Part shown: positions 47,649-59,776 of the stretch, piece after piece | Numbering within the stretch: the stretch's first letter is position 1 | How the letters are laid out: each line of letters starts with the position of its first letter | DNA from: Ophioceras dolichostomum | Taxonomy: Eukaryota > Ascomycota > Sordariomycetes > Magnaporthales > Ophioceraceae | Length of the DNA: 64,000 bases | Reading direction: 5' to 3' | Assembly: GCA_003049485.1 (NCBI GenBank) | Contig: PYST01000043.1 | Location: 67,041-131,040 of the forward strand | The notes under the pieces: model-generated | Databases searched by the model: none | What the model was told of the DNA's origin: nothing | What the model saw: the letters and a program-made list of their open reading frames with translations, nothing else | Position numbers and translations under genes: made by a program

Positions 47649-49554
47649 ATGCCTTTCACACATGGTTACCCGACACCACCAGCATCGCCTCAACCCTACG
47701 ACCTCCCCAACTGTGTTCTCCAGCAGACGACCCCGATCCCTCCTTGCCAGTCCAGGTTCGTCCCACCAGCTCCCGAGGAGAGGCTGGGCCGGTTCCTCGC
47801 CGGAACCCTCCAGCTCACCGGGATCCTTGGAACGGGCGCGTATGGCGTCGTTTACTCTGCCATCGACATCAAGACCCATATTCGCTATGCGGTCAAGACG
47901 CTGAGCAAGTACAACGCCGACGGCTCGCCGCTGGACCGCCGCCAGGTTGCTTTCCAGAATCGGGAGATCAGGCTACACTGGCTCGCGTCGGCTCACCCCA
48001 ACGTTGTGTCCATGTGCAAGATCATCGACGACCCTGACTGCATCTACGTTATCCTGGAATACTGCCCCGAAGGCGACCTCTTCTACAACATCACCGAGTG
48101 CGGTCAGTACGTGGGTAAGGACGATCTGGCTAAAAGGGTTTTCCTTCAAGTCCTGGATGCTGTGGAGCACTGCCATTCCCAAGGTATCTACCACCGGGAC
48201 CTCAAGCCGGAGAACATCCTGGTGTCCAATCAGGGTGAGACGGTCAAGCTTGCAGACTTCGGACTGGCGACCTCGTCAGACAAGTCCGAGGACTACGGCT
48301 GTGGTTCTACGTTCTACATGTCTCCTGGTAAGTTTACTGCTCACATTCCCTCCAGCGTCCGCGTCGACCGAGAGGACAGCAACGAAAGAGCTGCACCCGC
48401 AGCGAGACCGGTTTGGCGGGGTGCGCCTGCACCTGTCGCCCACACAAACCCAGACGTCCAGCGCGCAATGCAACGGCATCTGCCAACAAGCAACGAAAGC
48501 AAACCCTTGAACATCCACTAATTGTTTTCTTCTTTGCCTTTTTTTCTTTCTTGTAGAGTGTCTTGACCACACAACTCGGAGGCCATACTACCGGTGCGCG
48601 CCAAATGACGTCTGGAGCCTGGGAGTGATCCTAGTCAACCTTACCTGTGGCCGTAACCCCTGGAAGCAGGCCTCTTTCGAGGACCAGACCTACCGGGCCT
48701 ACACAAGGAACCAGGACTTCCTGAAGACCATCCTTCCCGTGTCCGATGAGCTGAACGACATTCTCGGCCGCATTTTCACCCGGAATCCGGATGAGAGGAT
48801 AACGCTTCCCGAGCTCAAGGCCCGCATCGTCGCTTGCAACAAGTTTACGGAGCAGCCCCAGCAACAGCGCCCGACCGTCCTGCCGCCCTCGCCACCCGCT
48901 TCACCTGCACACATCACTTCATACGTTGACTGCGAGGATGCCATCATCGACGAGGAGGAGGATGAGGAGCTCGACTACGACGCCGCTCCTCTCTCTCCCG
49001 CCTCATCCGACGACTCGCTCTCTGACGCCTCGTCTACGTGCTCTTCCGACGACGGCGCGTCCACCACATCGAGCTGCCCCACCATCGACGAGGACCTGGA
49101 AGAAGACGAGGACGAGAACCTGGTCTCCCCGGAGCCGCGCGGAGCCGTCACTCCCCCACCACAGATTCCCGAGGGAACAGCCATCATATACGATCCGGAG
49201 ACGCCACAGATGATCGGATACCCTCCAGAATACGTTCACTTCCACCAAGGCCAGATGCTGCACCAGCCGGAAACGATCATGGTCAACCCCATCCAGCCGG
49301 TCCAGCCCATTCAGCAGCCTATCCAGTCTATCCAACCCATCCAGCCAGTCCCGATTCATGTCCCGGCCCACCACTTCGCCGCCTGCGTCCCCAGGCTCAA
49401 GGCTCCCCACCCTGCCCAGTACTTCCACTTGCCGTACTTCCTGGACGCCATGTGCAAGTACGCTCACCCACCAGCTCCGGCTCCTATTCTTCACCACCCT
49501 CATCCGATGGCCTTCCATCAACAGGTCCCCATGCCCATGTTCGCCTGCCATTAA
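47649..49554 (+). CDS. Ran1/Pat1-like serine/threonine protein kinase
   Basis: Two exons, 47649-48327 and 48557-49554, 558 aa; the 229-nt intron (GTAAGT...TGTAG) joins FYMSP to ECLDHTTRRPYY. The kinase domain occupies about residues 55-325: LTGILGTGAYGVVYSAID (P-loop), YAVKTLSKYN (catalytic Lys), HRDLKPENIL, DFGLAT, GCGSTFYMSPE (activation loop with SPE in place of APE) and RNPDERITLPELK. Sequence and order match the fungal Ran1/Pat1/Sks1 group, which controls the mitosis-meiosis/sporulation switch in fission yeast and glucose-dependent or filamentous growth in budding yeast. The C-terminal 230 residues are disordered: an acidic/serine stretch (DEEEDEELDYD..., CSSDDGAS), then PIQPVQPIQQ repeats and a His/Pro/Met-rich tail. 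The ATG at 47649 is the first after a long ATG-free leader. Confidence 0.85.
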
Positions 49555-51945
49555 GCTTCATGTTTATTTCCTACATCTGCGGGCCTGAGTGCACTGTCAC
49601 CAGGGTCCGCTCTTGCTTGAAATTTCCTGTTGCCCCGCTGGTTCTTTTCGCTCTGTTCCATCCGGACGAAGGACGCCCATCCATGGGTAACAGCACAGCT
49701 TCCTCAAGACGGTAAACATCACACACAGCAACTTCCACACGCCTCCCTCGATTCATCTTGAGCTACTAGACCCGGATTCCTTCAGACATCTCAACCCCAT
49801 TCCTCCCTCAGCCACCTGGACCCAGCACACCAAGGATCCAGTCCTTAACAAGGCCACACACGCGATCCATGGATAACGAACATACTCGAGGACGCCCTAC
49901 CCAGTGAGGGCACACTCTGTCAACAACAAAAGCCATCACAAAAAAAAGCTGGCCCTTTTTGGATAATACAAGGACCTTTTCCCGCTCGGATTTTTTTTGC
50001 TTTCATTTTCTGTTAACACCTTTAAATCTATTGTATTTAATCCCGATTTCACGACCTACACTTTTTGTTATGCCCATGTTCCAAACAGCTGGTGAGCTCG
50101 GTACCGCCCGAGTCATCAAAAACATTATACGTTTGCCAGATCCTCTCGCAGAGGATCGGTATCAAAACTTCAGCTGGAGAAAAAGAAATTTTCCTTTGTT
50201 GGCTTTCTGCTTTTACATATTACACGAGGCGCCGGAAACGGTTATTAAACGGCTTTGGGGGGTAGGCGAACAGGCAAAGGCCGGGTCGGGCAGGGTTTTG
50301 GGGGGAGTTCTTCTTGTCTTCACCTTTCAACAAAGAGAAAGCGGGTGGATTGGCGATGGTGCAAAAGGCGCGTGTGTTGATTTGCCTCACTCTTCTTTTT
50401 GGGATTGCGGTCGTCATCTCTGCCGTTCCCGTCAACACTAGAGAGAAAACGGGGGAGGGAAACCAAAGACCTGCAACAACAATCGTTTGGATGATACCAC
50501 TTTTTTTTCTTTTCCTATTATTACTACCACCTACTCTTCTCATGTCTCGTCAAGCAGCTTTATCACAACGCTTGTTTCTTTATACGACAAATGATGGCAG
50601 CCGGAGTCGGTTGGCTTGGGGAGTTTTGTATGACAGTTGGAAAAGACTTTCTGGCTTGTGGTTTTTCGCTGTACTAGACTTCTTTTTTTTTGCCACCCTG
50701 GGTTCAATCCCGAAAACAGCAAAACAACACAAAAAACACAGGCTCATGAGAAGGGAAACACTTCTGTCATGATCTACGATACTTGGCTGCAGAGCCTAAG
50801 CAAGCATCAATATACGTTTTACCGGGTCACTCCGCCACCTTCTCAGGACAGAGAAGGACGGCGAGAAACCATATGATCACACTACTTCCTAGTTCACACA
50901 GACTTGCTTTCCAGTGCTGAACCTCTCTCTGAGATTTGATCCTTACCTTTCTTCTTGTTTGGTGTGCCGTCGAATGTGCGCCAGAACGTACTCACCCACT
51001 GCAGTGAAAAGGGGGGAAAGTGGCAGAGTGGGAAGGTGACCACACCGCAAACGGTGATCTTTGGCGGATCTCGGGGTGTTCTTCTCCCGTCGTGGCCCTG
51101 CTGCGCTGTGCTTTGTGGACAAGGGAGGGGGAGGGGCAGGGGCGCAGACCGCTTCCACCACCACCCACCCACCATCAACCTTCCCCCCTGCTGGTCCTTG
51201 GTACTTTGCTCATCACAAAAAAACAAGGTTTACGAGGGCTGCCGCAACGGGTAACGTCTGTGTCTCACTCTCTTCTCTCTTCTCTCTCTCTCAGCTTTTG
51301 TTGATGATGATCAATCAGACGAGAAGGGATGGATAAGCCCCTTTTTTTTCCTGTCCAGGTGAAGAAGGGGGGAAAAAAGAAGCAAGCAAGCACGAGAAAC
51401 AACAGATGATGATGAAATTCAATATTTCGACGGCCCCCTCCTGCCCTGCCCTGCAGCCAGCCAGCCTTCCCCGCGGCTGTCCGGCCCCCATTCGATGTCC
51501 TGTCCTGTCCCTGTCATCATTGTCACGTTCCTGGTTCGTTATGTTTCTGTGCCACGTGAGGCACCGTCGATGCATTCTTGTTTCTGTTTCGAGCGACCAA
51601 GACAAAAGAAAACAAAAAAAAAACAATTATAATCATTGCGCGCCTACGCCGCCTGGGTCGCCGCCCGCCGACAGCCGGGTTGCCCACCTCGTCCCCGGAC
51701 GAGACAAGCGAGCGAGTGACAACGACAGTTGTTCCCATGATTCCTCAACAAATGTTCCGTATGGGTAGACAGGGAAAAAATACAAGGGTGTAGTCGATCA
51801 TGGTTCTGTGCCAAATTAAGTCCCAAGTCCCCAACCCTGGATGGTTGTTTGTGATGAGAACTTCCTACCATGCTTCCATCCCTTCATCTCTATGCCGAGG
51901 GGTATTTTCATCACATCACAGCATGGAATGCTAAGCTAATGCAGA

Positions 51946-51963
51946 TAGCTAGCAAGCTAGCTA
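51946..51963. repeat. 18-bp inverted repeat, GCTAGC type
   Basis: TAGCTAGC, two bases AA, then GCTAGCTA: a perfect inverted repeat. Confidence 0.8.
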
Positions 51964-52463
51964 CGAGAGAGCTGGAAAGCAAAAGAAAGCCAGCAAGCCA
52001 GCCAGCCAGGTGACGTTGCTGACCCCGTGCTTCACTTCGAGCATGCCGTTCGTTCCGTGGACTTGAATAGCTCTCTCAGGGTGTGTGTGAGATAGCTTAA
52101 CCAGATTCGAAAGCAAGCACATACTTGCCTCCTCCAATGGAAGAGAGTGACTTTAGTCGCCAATCTAGGTACGTAAGGTTTTGGTCTCTCTCGGACGGTT
52201 AGGGAAGTACTCTCGTCTCTCATCTCGATCGGTCTACTGCAGTAGTGTAATTCCTAAGGCAAGCAGGCCAAGCGCACAAGACCTCCTGCCTGTCTGTCCT
52301 ATCAGAGGCCTCATCGTATCATGCATGCTCTTACCAATCCTATCTCTTGCAATTTCATTAGAGATGCTGCTTGCTGCTGTGTGTGCCCTGTTGCTGCAAC
52401 TTTTCATTCCTGTTGTAACCCAGCGACATGCATGCCTGGGGCAAAAGGGCAATCGACGCCGAC

Positions 52464-52493
52464 GCCAGCCAGCCAGCCAGCCAGCCAGCCAGC
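52464..52493. repeat. CCAG microsatellite
   Basis: Seven CCAG units. It is the longest CCAG array in the window. Confidence 0.85.
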
Positions 52494-52966
52494 TTCTTTG
52501 CCAAGAAAAAAATAATATGATAAGTGCCAAGGGAAAGGGAAAGACAGGGAGCACGGTCGGATGACGGAGGATTGCCTTGCCGGGTTGCTGTTTCTGAGGA
52601 GAGAGAGAAGGATCGCGACCACTTGATTGGCTCACAAGGCATACAACCATGTCCGCCTTACTTTTCGACGTCTGACCAGTCAGGGAAGGCTGCGGGGGTG
52701 AATAAAAGCGGGCCCACAGAAGGAAGGTTGGCATATCCGTCCGTTATCCATGGTGGGGTTGCAGGGTTACATTATCTTCCTGCTCTCTCTTTTTCTGGGG
52801 GATCAAGGGATTTGACAGAGGGAAGGAAGGGAGGGAGGGAGCAGCACGAAGTTCTGACTGCTTCGGTCTTCCTTTCCCGGCTTCTTCTTGCTGGATCAGT
52901 GCAGTCACCTTGCAGGAAGGAGGAAGGAAGCTTGCAGGCCCGCATGCCCGCAGATGGATAGTGGTC

Positions 52967-52997
52967 GGTCAGTCAGTCAGTCAGGCAGTCAGTCAGC
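52967..52997. repeat. GTCA microsatellite
   Basis: Seven GTCA-type units with one GGCA interruption. Confidence 0.8.
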
Positions 52998-55900
52998 CCC
53001 AGGGCGGACGAAACGAAAACGAACGGACGAACGAAAAACGAAAACTGGGAAATATTGACGATGATCTCGACTGTGCTATCCCACGCACGCACGCATGCAT
53101 GGCCCGTCTGTTTCTCTCCTGTCGTTGGACAAGCAAAAAATAACAGGGCTTACGAAAGTGCGGTTTTCTTTTGCACTTTCTGCTCTTTCGTCCGCCTTCC
53201 TGTTTCTGCTGCACCGGCGGTTTGTCCTCCCTTCCCTTTCTCTCTCTCTCGCCCGCACCTCGCCCTCTCCTTCAATCTTACTCGCCCGCGTTTCTTTCTT
53301 TTTTGATGTGATGAGCTGGTTGTGGCTTGCATCGCTCCGTCACTAGTGTGGAAGTTCAGCAGCAGCTGGTGGTGTGCGCCTTTTTTTTGTCGGCCGTCTT
53401 GCGCCAACATGCTGTCGACACTTTCAGCCGTAGGAGGTAAGTCCGCCCGCACCTTCACAAAACCCGTACACACATCACACCTGATTCCCTTTTGGCTTCT
53501 ACGTTGGCGTCCGGAATGGACGCTACAGAGAGAAAGAATAGAAGCAAGGGAGGAGGATAGCCAGCCAGCCAGTTGGAAGGGAATCCACTAGAAGCAGTGC
53601 ATACAGGTGGGCGGTGGTGGGCAAAAAAACATCTCATCCCAACCTTCATACCCTGATTCGTGCATAACTCTCTACCTGCAGAGACACTAATGCATGCACA
53701 CACAGTCTCTCTCTCTCTTCTGCCGTGCAGGGAACAGGCTCGCACTCTCGAAGGCACTTCGCCTCTCTGTCCGTTATCGTTTTTAGTAGGTGCTGATGAC
53801 AGGACACATGAGAATGTGGGAGCCGAAGAGTGGTGACGGTGGCAGAAAGGGAAAGGGGAGGGGAAGGGAAGAGAAGGGAGTTGCATCCATGGCTCGGCCA
53901 TGCATCCGATATGGGTCCCTTCTGCTTCCGCTTCGACCAACGAGAGGATGATCCTTCTCTCTCGTTGATCGCGATGGCTCAGGAAGAACGGCTGGACCGA
54001 TGGGCTGCATGCTCGCTGCAGCAAGAAGCAGCAAAAGGCAGTCCAGCCGGCCAGCCAGCCAGCAAAACCCAGCCATGCGATACTACCACTCTCACCATTC
54101 CAGGGAGCTAGAGAGAGCCAGCCAGCGAGCCAAGCCAGGATCCATTAAAGAGCTTGCAGATGCTAGCGTCGCTGTGCCTGTGCGTCGTTCACAAGTCTGG
54201 CTCCGCACTACGCTCTCTTCCACGCTCAACTCTCCCACTGACATTTGTCGGTCGCCCATCCTCCATCGCCATGCATACTGCTGCACGTACTGCACAGGTG
54301 CCGGGCTTTTCCCAGTTCGGGCTGGTGGCCTGGTAGGCAGTGTCTGCTGCATTGTCTCACTTCCTGATTTCTTTCTCTTTTTTTTTTACCCCCATCCTTC
54401 GAACGAATCATCACCATTCTCGCGTGCATCGAGTGGGACGGACGCGCAACCTTGGGCACACACTTACCCACACCACCCACACCACCACAGACGGACGTGA
54501 AAAGCCAGAGGTCCAGTCTACATGACGACGGCCTTATTGGCTAGGGCGGGGTCCTTGTGTGCTGAGGCTGGTGATGGAGGGGCAGAGCGAGATGGCGGTG
54601 AACGATGAAACCCTCCTTTGCACATACCTCATACATACCTCTTCTTTCTCAGGACTGGACTGTGGCTGGCTAGCTGGCTTGCTGGCTGGGTTTGCTCTCT
54701 TGGCTTTTTTAGCTTTCCTGCTTGGCGCACGCATAGATGCCTCAGTCCACGACGCATGACCCTAGTGGCTTATCTTGTGGCCTCCTCCCTAAGTACTGTC
54801 GTGTCGTGGGCTTGGGAGTCGACTACCCTTAGCTCGACGGATCCATCCCACTACCTGCTGCTCCCTACCTATCTATGCACGCAGAATGCACCCGCTCCTC
54901 GCGCCAATGCCAGCGGACGAAGGATCCAAAGAGGAGAAGCATCTGCCGCGATGCCGCGGAAGGGTGGGGATGGATGGCCTAGTGGCCTGTTGCCTATTGG
55001 CGGGCAGACAGGCAGACAGACCCATCAGAGAGCAGGCAGAGATATCATAGTCACATTCCTTTCTGTTCTATCGGGAAGGAGGATTGAGTATGCTTTTTTC
55101 AGCTGTTGACTCTCATCACGAAAGTGGTCCCCGGCGAGACGTGATAGGTTGATACAGCCCCTTGAGAGAGGATGCAATGCTCGCACACCAGCATCAACTC
55201 GGAATTTGAGGATCCGCAGTTGACGACGACGTCGACAATGATGACATGGACGCGAGCCTACCTCATATTCACGCCGGCATGTTCAGCTAAGCAAGGAGCG
55301 AAGGGAGCAACGGGTATTCGTCCCCCTCGCTTGCAACAGCAGCCAGGAAAACAAGAGAAGAATGGCGTCAGTCAGTCAGGCAGCTCATTCAAGTCACGCT
55401 AGTCTCAGCAGAGAAGAAAACCTTCCCGTCACAACTCGTGCTGTGCGTGGCATAGAAGTCTTCTGGGTGGCTTCTGGTTAGACGCTAACTGCCATGCAAT
55501 GCATGTCTCTGTCGTTGGCAGTCAGCCGTCGGCGGGCATTAGCACCGTCTTCAACTGTCTCGTCCTTGGACTGGTGTCATCTCTGTGTGTCCGTGGCTCG
55601 CTCGGCGTTGATGGTCCCGGGTGACCAGCAGAACTGGAACTACGTGGGCAGACTGACTGGCATGCTGGCTTGTCCCCGTGCCGTCCTGTGCGTTGTGCTG
55701 TCTGGCTTTGCATCCCTTGCTTCCTCGCTTTCTCGGACTCTTATCATTGTTCTGGTATCGCCAAAGTAGGTTTCCAGCCAAACTAGCCAGATGGTTGGAC
55801 GCTTCTGGGCGGCCGTATGCACAATGCGCGGCTTTTCGTCTCCGGACATTGCAACATGCGGGTCTGGTTGGTTCAAAACCCACCCATCACCGGATTTGCA

Positions 55901-57721
55901 TCTCCCTCAATAGGCCTCTCTCTAGAGCTCTCTGTCTTGCGGGTCCGGCGAGCACAGACTTTCTCGCTCTTGGCTCAGTGAGCTTCGGTCTCAGTCCGGT
56001 GAACGAGAGACTGGCCCGCTCGGGTGGCCTGCCTAGCCTGCCTGCCCTGCCCTGCTGCACAATAGCGGTGAAGGGGCACTTTTGACAACCTACCTTGTAA
56101 GCCAAGCCGGCAGTCAGTCCGGGCCTTGGAACGGGGCCTCCCCCCCCCACCCACTGTGGATTCTTGCCTCTCTATCAATCAGGAACCGGCCTCTTTTTTC
56201 GTACCGTATGTGATAGCAAAAAGAAAGGAGGCTGAATAGCAAAGGCCGAAGGCTGGATTTGAGTTTAAGGGAGGCCAGCAGAGTGGAGCAGTGGAGGTGG
56301 GCGAGGGCGATGATGACCGCTTCTGTGCAACTGCTCGGCGGGCCAAGGAAAGAGGCCGACAGGGCCGGATACCAACCACCGTCTGCTCCGGGACCCACTC
56401 GCCGCCTTGGGGCCACAGGACGCCGGCCTGCTGACTGACTGACTGACCAACACTCGTGTTACTGACTATCCGTGCAGAAAGAAAGGCACGGACATACAAC
56501 ATCCATGTCCGTTTAAGGGCCAGAGATATCGACAAGGGGGTAGACGAAAGGGAAAAAATTATCAAGCTACCGACAGACGCTACTTGGCCTGGCCTGGCAT
56601 GGCATGTGCATGGCGGCGAGCTGGCTGGCTGGCCCTGGCTGGTTGGTGGGTGGGTACGGCACGGCAGAAGTCTCTAGTTCGCCGCTGATGTGGATGGATG
56701 AGACTTGAGCTTGAACGAGACCGCCAAGGCCGCAAAGCTTCCTCAAGTTTCTTCATTCTCGTCATCCCCTTGTCCTTGTCCTTGGAATGTGACCGACCGA
56801 CCAGGTGACTCGGCCTCCCGGGTCCCGACCTTTTCTTTTTTTCGAGGTGGGGACGTAAACGAGGCACGCACCCAACGACGACAGGCGGAGGGGGACAGAT
56901 GCGGAGGCAACCTTCTTCAGGACCGTCTGATGGTTTTTTGGCTCGTGCTCGGGCTGGCTTAGGCAAGGATGGCTGGTATGTCGATAGTTTCGGGATGACT
57001 GGCTGGTTGGTGAGGTTGGCTGCAGCCTTGAGAGCTTTCAGAACGGCCGTGCAGAGTCTGTTGTGTGTTATCTTTACTATGTACAAACATGGCGCACTAG
57101 TGGTACGGTATTGTCAAACTATGCCTGGGTCCGGCTGGCGGCAGTTGTAGCTCTGACTGTCCCGCAGTCGTCATCGGAGTGATTATGATGATGTTGATGA
57201 TGGTGGTTATGGTGATGCCATCGATGCGGTCGATGCCGTGTCTATAGTGCTTGACTTAGGGTATCAACTGTTGCCTAACTGCTGCTGATCGTTGGGTATG
57301 CCTAGAAAATCCATCCATCGTGTTGAGGCTACCTACCTACAGAGTCATTCGGTTCCAAGCCGTCTCTGAACCCTTTCCTGCCACCTGGCTGGTTGGACCG
57401 GCGTGGGCTGGACTGTTGCCTGGCTTTCTATCCGTCATGGGCCACGTTGCGACTCAGTCTAGCTAGGTGGTTAGGTTGTCAACCATCACCAATCTCCCTA
57501 CCTAGTTAGGTAGTCAAGGGTAAGCAGGTCCGTTAGTTATGTGGCAATATTGGCAGCTAACTCTCTTTCCCACTCAAAGCTTCGACAAGATGTCTCGGCC
57601 GCGTTGCACACTGACAGTGGAAATAAACCGTGCTATCGGCTTGTAACATGCTTCCGTGGCGCGAGGCTCCGTGGACAAAGGCCCGATGACAGGAGGTTCC
57701 TAGTGAAGCCTCCTCTCTCTC

Positions 57722-57725
<4 letters not shown>

Positions 57726-57767
<42 letters not shown>
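57726..57767. repeat. CT dinucleotide microsatellite, about 21 units
   Basis: An uninterrupted CT run of 42 bases, the longest perfect microsatellite in the window. Read as protein it gives false Ser-Leu or Glu-Arg open frames on both strands. Confidence 0.95.
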
Positions 57768-57770
<3 letters not shown>

Positions 57771-58652
57771 TCGGCGTTTCGTGCTAAGCGCGATGATGCC
57801 GCCGCGAGGAAGTGAGGCCGAGAAAGGCCCCGACCTTCCGACAAGCTCAAGGACGGGAAGTCTAGTCTGTCCAAGACCTGAGATGGGGCGAGAGAGAGGA
57901 CACGAGGAGAAGAAGCTTTCTAGATTCTTTTCTCGCTGACGTTTCTCTTTCTTGCCACGAGTCAGTGTTGGGATAGTTGTCAAGCTTCCGGGAAACTCGT
58001 TACGCAGAGTTTTGCTGGCGCGGTGTTTCCCAACCAACCAGCCTCCTGTCTCCTTTTGAACTCTCTTAGCGTCGAGAAGGGAAGACATCAGGGTCCCCAG
58101 TAAGCTAAAGAGCTTGGTAGATAGCTAGTGGTTATCCAGATTCTTAAGCCTTTCGTTCATTCCCCTGATCGTGTCACTGACGGTTCGGCTTTGACTTTTA
58201 GTCTAAGCCTTGTCTGTCTTTGGTCGGTCTGCCGCCGCAGGGACCAGGACTCCATCGGTCTAGTCGGGGAAGAGGTCCGGGAGCCTCTATTGAAGAGCCT
58301 GCATGCGGGCGGCGGGCGTGCCTAAGCCTGTGAGAGTGAAAAGAGAGAAAAGATGAGCTTAAGTTTGAGCTCTCGGGCTTCTTCTGTTGGGGCAGCTGGT
58401 ACTGTGTGATGATGTGTTGAGAAACACACTGGTGTACACGGCGGTCGGTCTCTGCTTGGGCGTGTACGGACGTCTAGACATGTCAGTGCTGGTCCCCTCT
58501 CGTCGGGAACAGGCAGGAAGAAAATTTTTCGTCGAGAAAAGTTTGCTAATCTAGTTTAGTTAGTTTGCCTCCTACTTGGTTTCAGACGGGGAAGCTTCTT
58601 TTCCACGGGTTCCTGGAAGCTTCTTGATCTTCCTTGCCTTCCTTGTCTCTCA

Positions 58653-58687
58653 TTGCATGCTTGCATGCTTAGCATGCTTGCTGCAAT
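58653..58687. repeat. GCATGCTT repeat with inverted ends
   Basis: Three GCATGCTT units, bounded by ATTGCA and TGCAAT, so the block can form a hairpin. Confidence 0.7.
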
Positions 58688-59776
58688 GCCAAGGCGAGGT
58701 CGGGCGAGGGAAGTCGTTTAGGGTTTGGGTTGAGGTCGTCTGGTCTTTTGTGAATCAATGCAATCGTCACCGAAACACCTGTGTTCTGCCCGAGGAAAAG
58801 CACGGAAACGAGCGAGAAGCTGGCTCTCTGGATGTGATGGTCTCCACCCGTCTGGGCCTACGTCTAGGCTCTGCCGTGGTTTCCTTGGCCTTCCCGCAAA
58901 CTTTACGGATTGAGCTCCGAAGTCTTTCGAGGTGCTGGGATGGTGGGACTTGGATGAATGGTTGGGTAGCGCACTCATGAATCCCAGAAGTTAAATAGTG
59001 AAAAAAAAAGTTTGTTAGCTTGCCGGGCGGTTGAGGACGGCGGGATGGGGCTAGCCAACGGGGAATACCCGCCGGAAGAGCTTGGGATGAATCGGTGATG
59101 GATGTGGCTGGGACCGTTAGAGACTATCGAGAAACGGCTTTGTCACTTGGGACTTGCTAGACCGGGTCGGGTGGGATGTACTGGTAGACGGATGTGGGAT
59201 GGCTATGGTCTGCCCTGGCAGCGAGAAGAGCGAGGATGGACAGTTGGTGATGGAACTACGGTGTCCTAGATCAATCATTCCACTCTGCTGCAGTCCACTG
59301 AAGTTTCGTGGGCATGCTTGTGCACGTGAGAGCAGTGATGTTGATACGCTGTGGTTACCATGATTCAGGGGTCGGAATAGAGGCACGGAAGCAACTGGAT
59401 GGAGTCAATCAAGCCTTTTTGAAACGGTATATAGCTATAAGATACGAAGAAAGAGAGAATAAGTAAAAGAATAAGAGGAAAAAAAGAAGAGGTATCAAGA
59501 GGATGTTGAAGAATTATCGATAGCCTCTTTCGTGAGGCGGTTGACATGGATATCATTCAGGGGCCGAGTGTGTGTTTGTCTGTTACCCCTGAGGCTGAGG
59601 CTCCTTCCTCCTCTCTCAGCCTCACGCTTGCTGAACAATCCCTTTTCGACCTTACCCACCACCCACCTCCACCCCCCTCATCATCCAACCTCCTCTGCTC
59701 ACCACCACTTCAAGCCTGTCTCTTGATAATGGTGCAATCTTCCCTCTCGTTCTGATGATCCTTTAGTCAACTATTT

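Larger units (their letters stand above)
49555..59776. other. second gene-poor region, about 10.2 kb
   Basis: No supportable gene on either strand. The first 1 kb is probably the 3' UTR and terminator zone of the kinase (AT-richer, T runs). The rest is repeat-rich like the 27-47 kb desert. Cysteine-rich or long open frames in it coincide with TGC or CCAG repeats and are not called. Confidence 0.55.

Noticed and set aside
50699..50712. B-box look-alike (GGTTCAATCCC, plus strand)
   Set aside because: T stem pairs in only three of five positions; the A-box-like TGGC upstream does not give a D arm.
52321..52515. cysteine-rich 64-codon frame
   Set aside because: The cysteines come from TGC/TGT-rich repeats and the tail from CCAG repeats; no signal peptide.
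55860..55885. B-box look-alike (GGTTCAAAACC) and the matching GFEPTR reading on the other strand
   Set aside because: No acceptor stem or A box. GFEPTR is a common false translation of TTTGAACC-like sequence.
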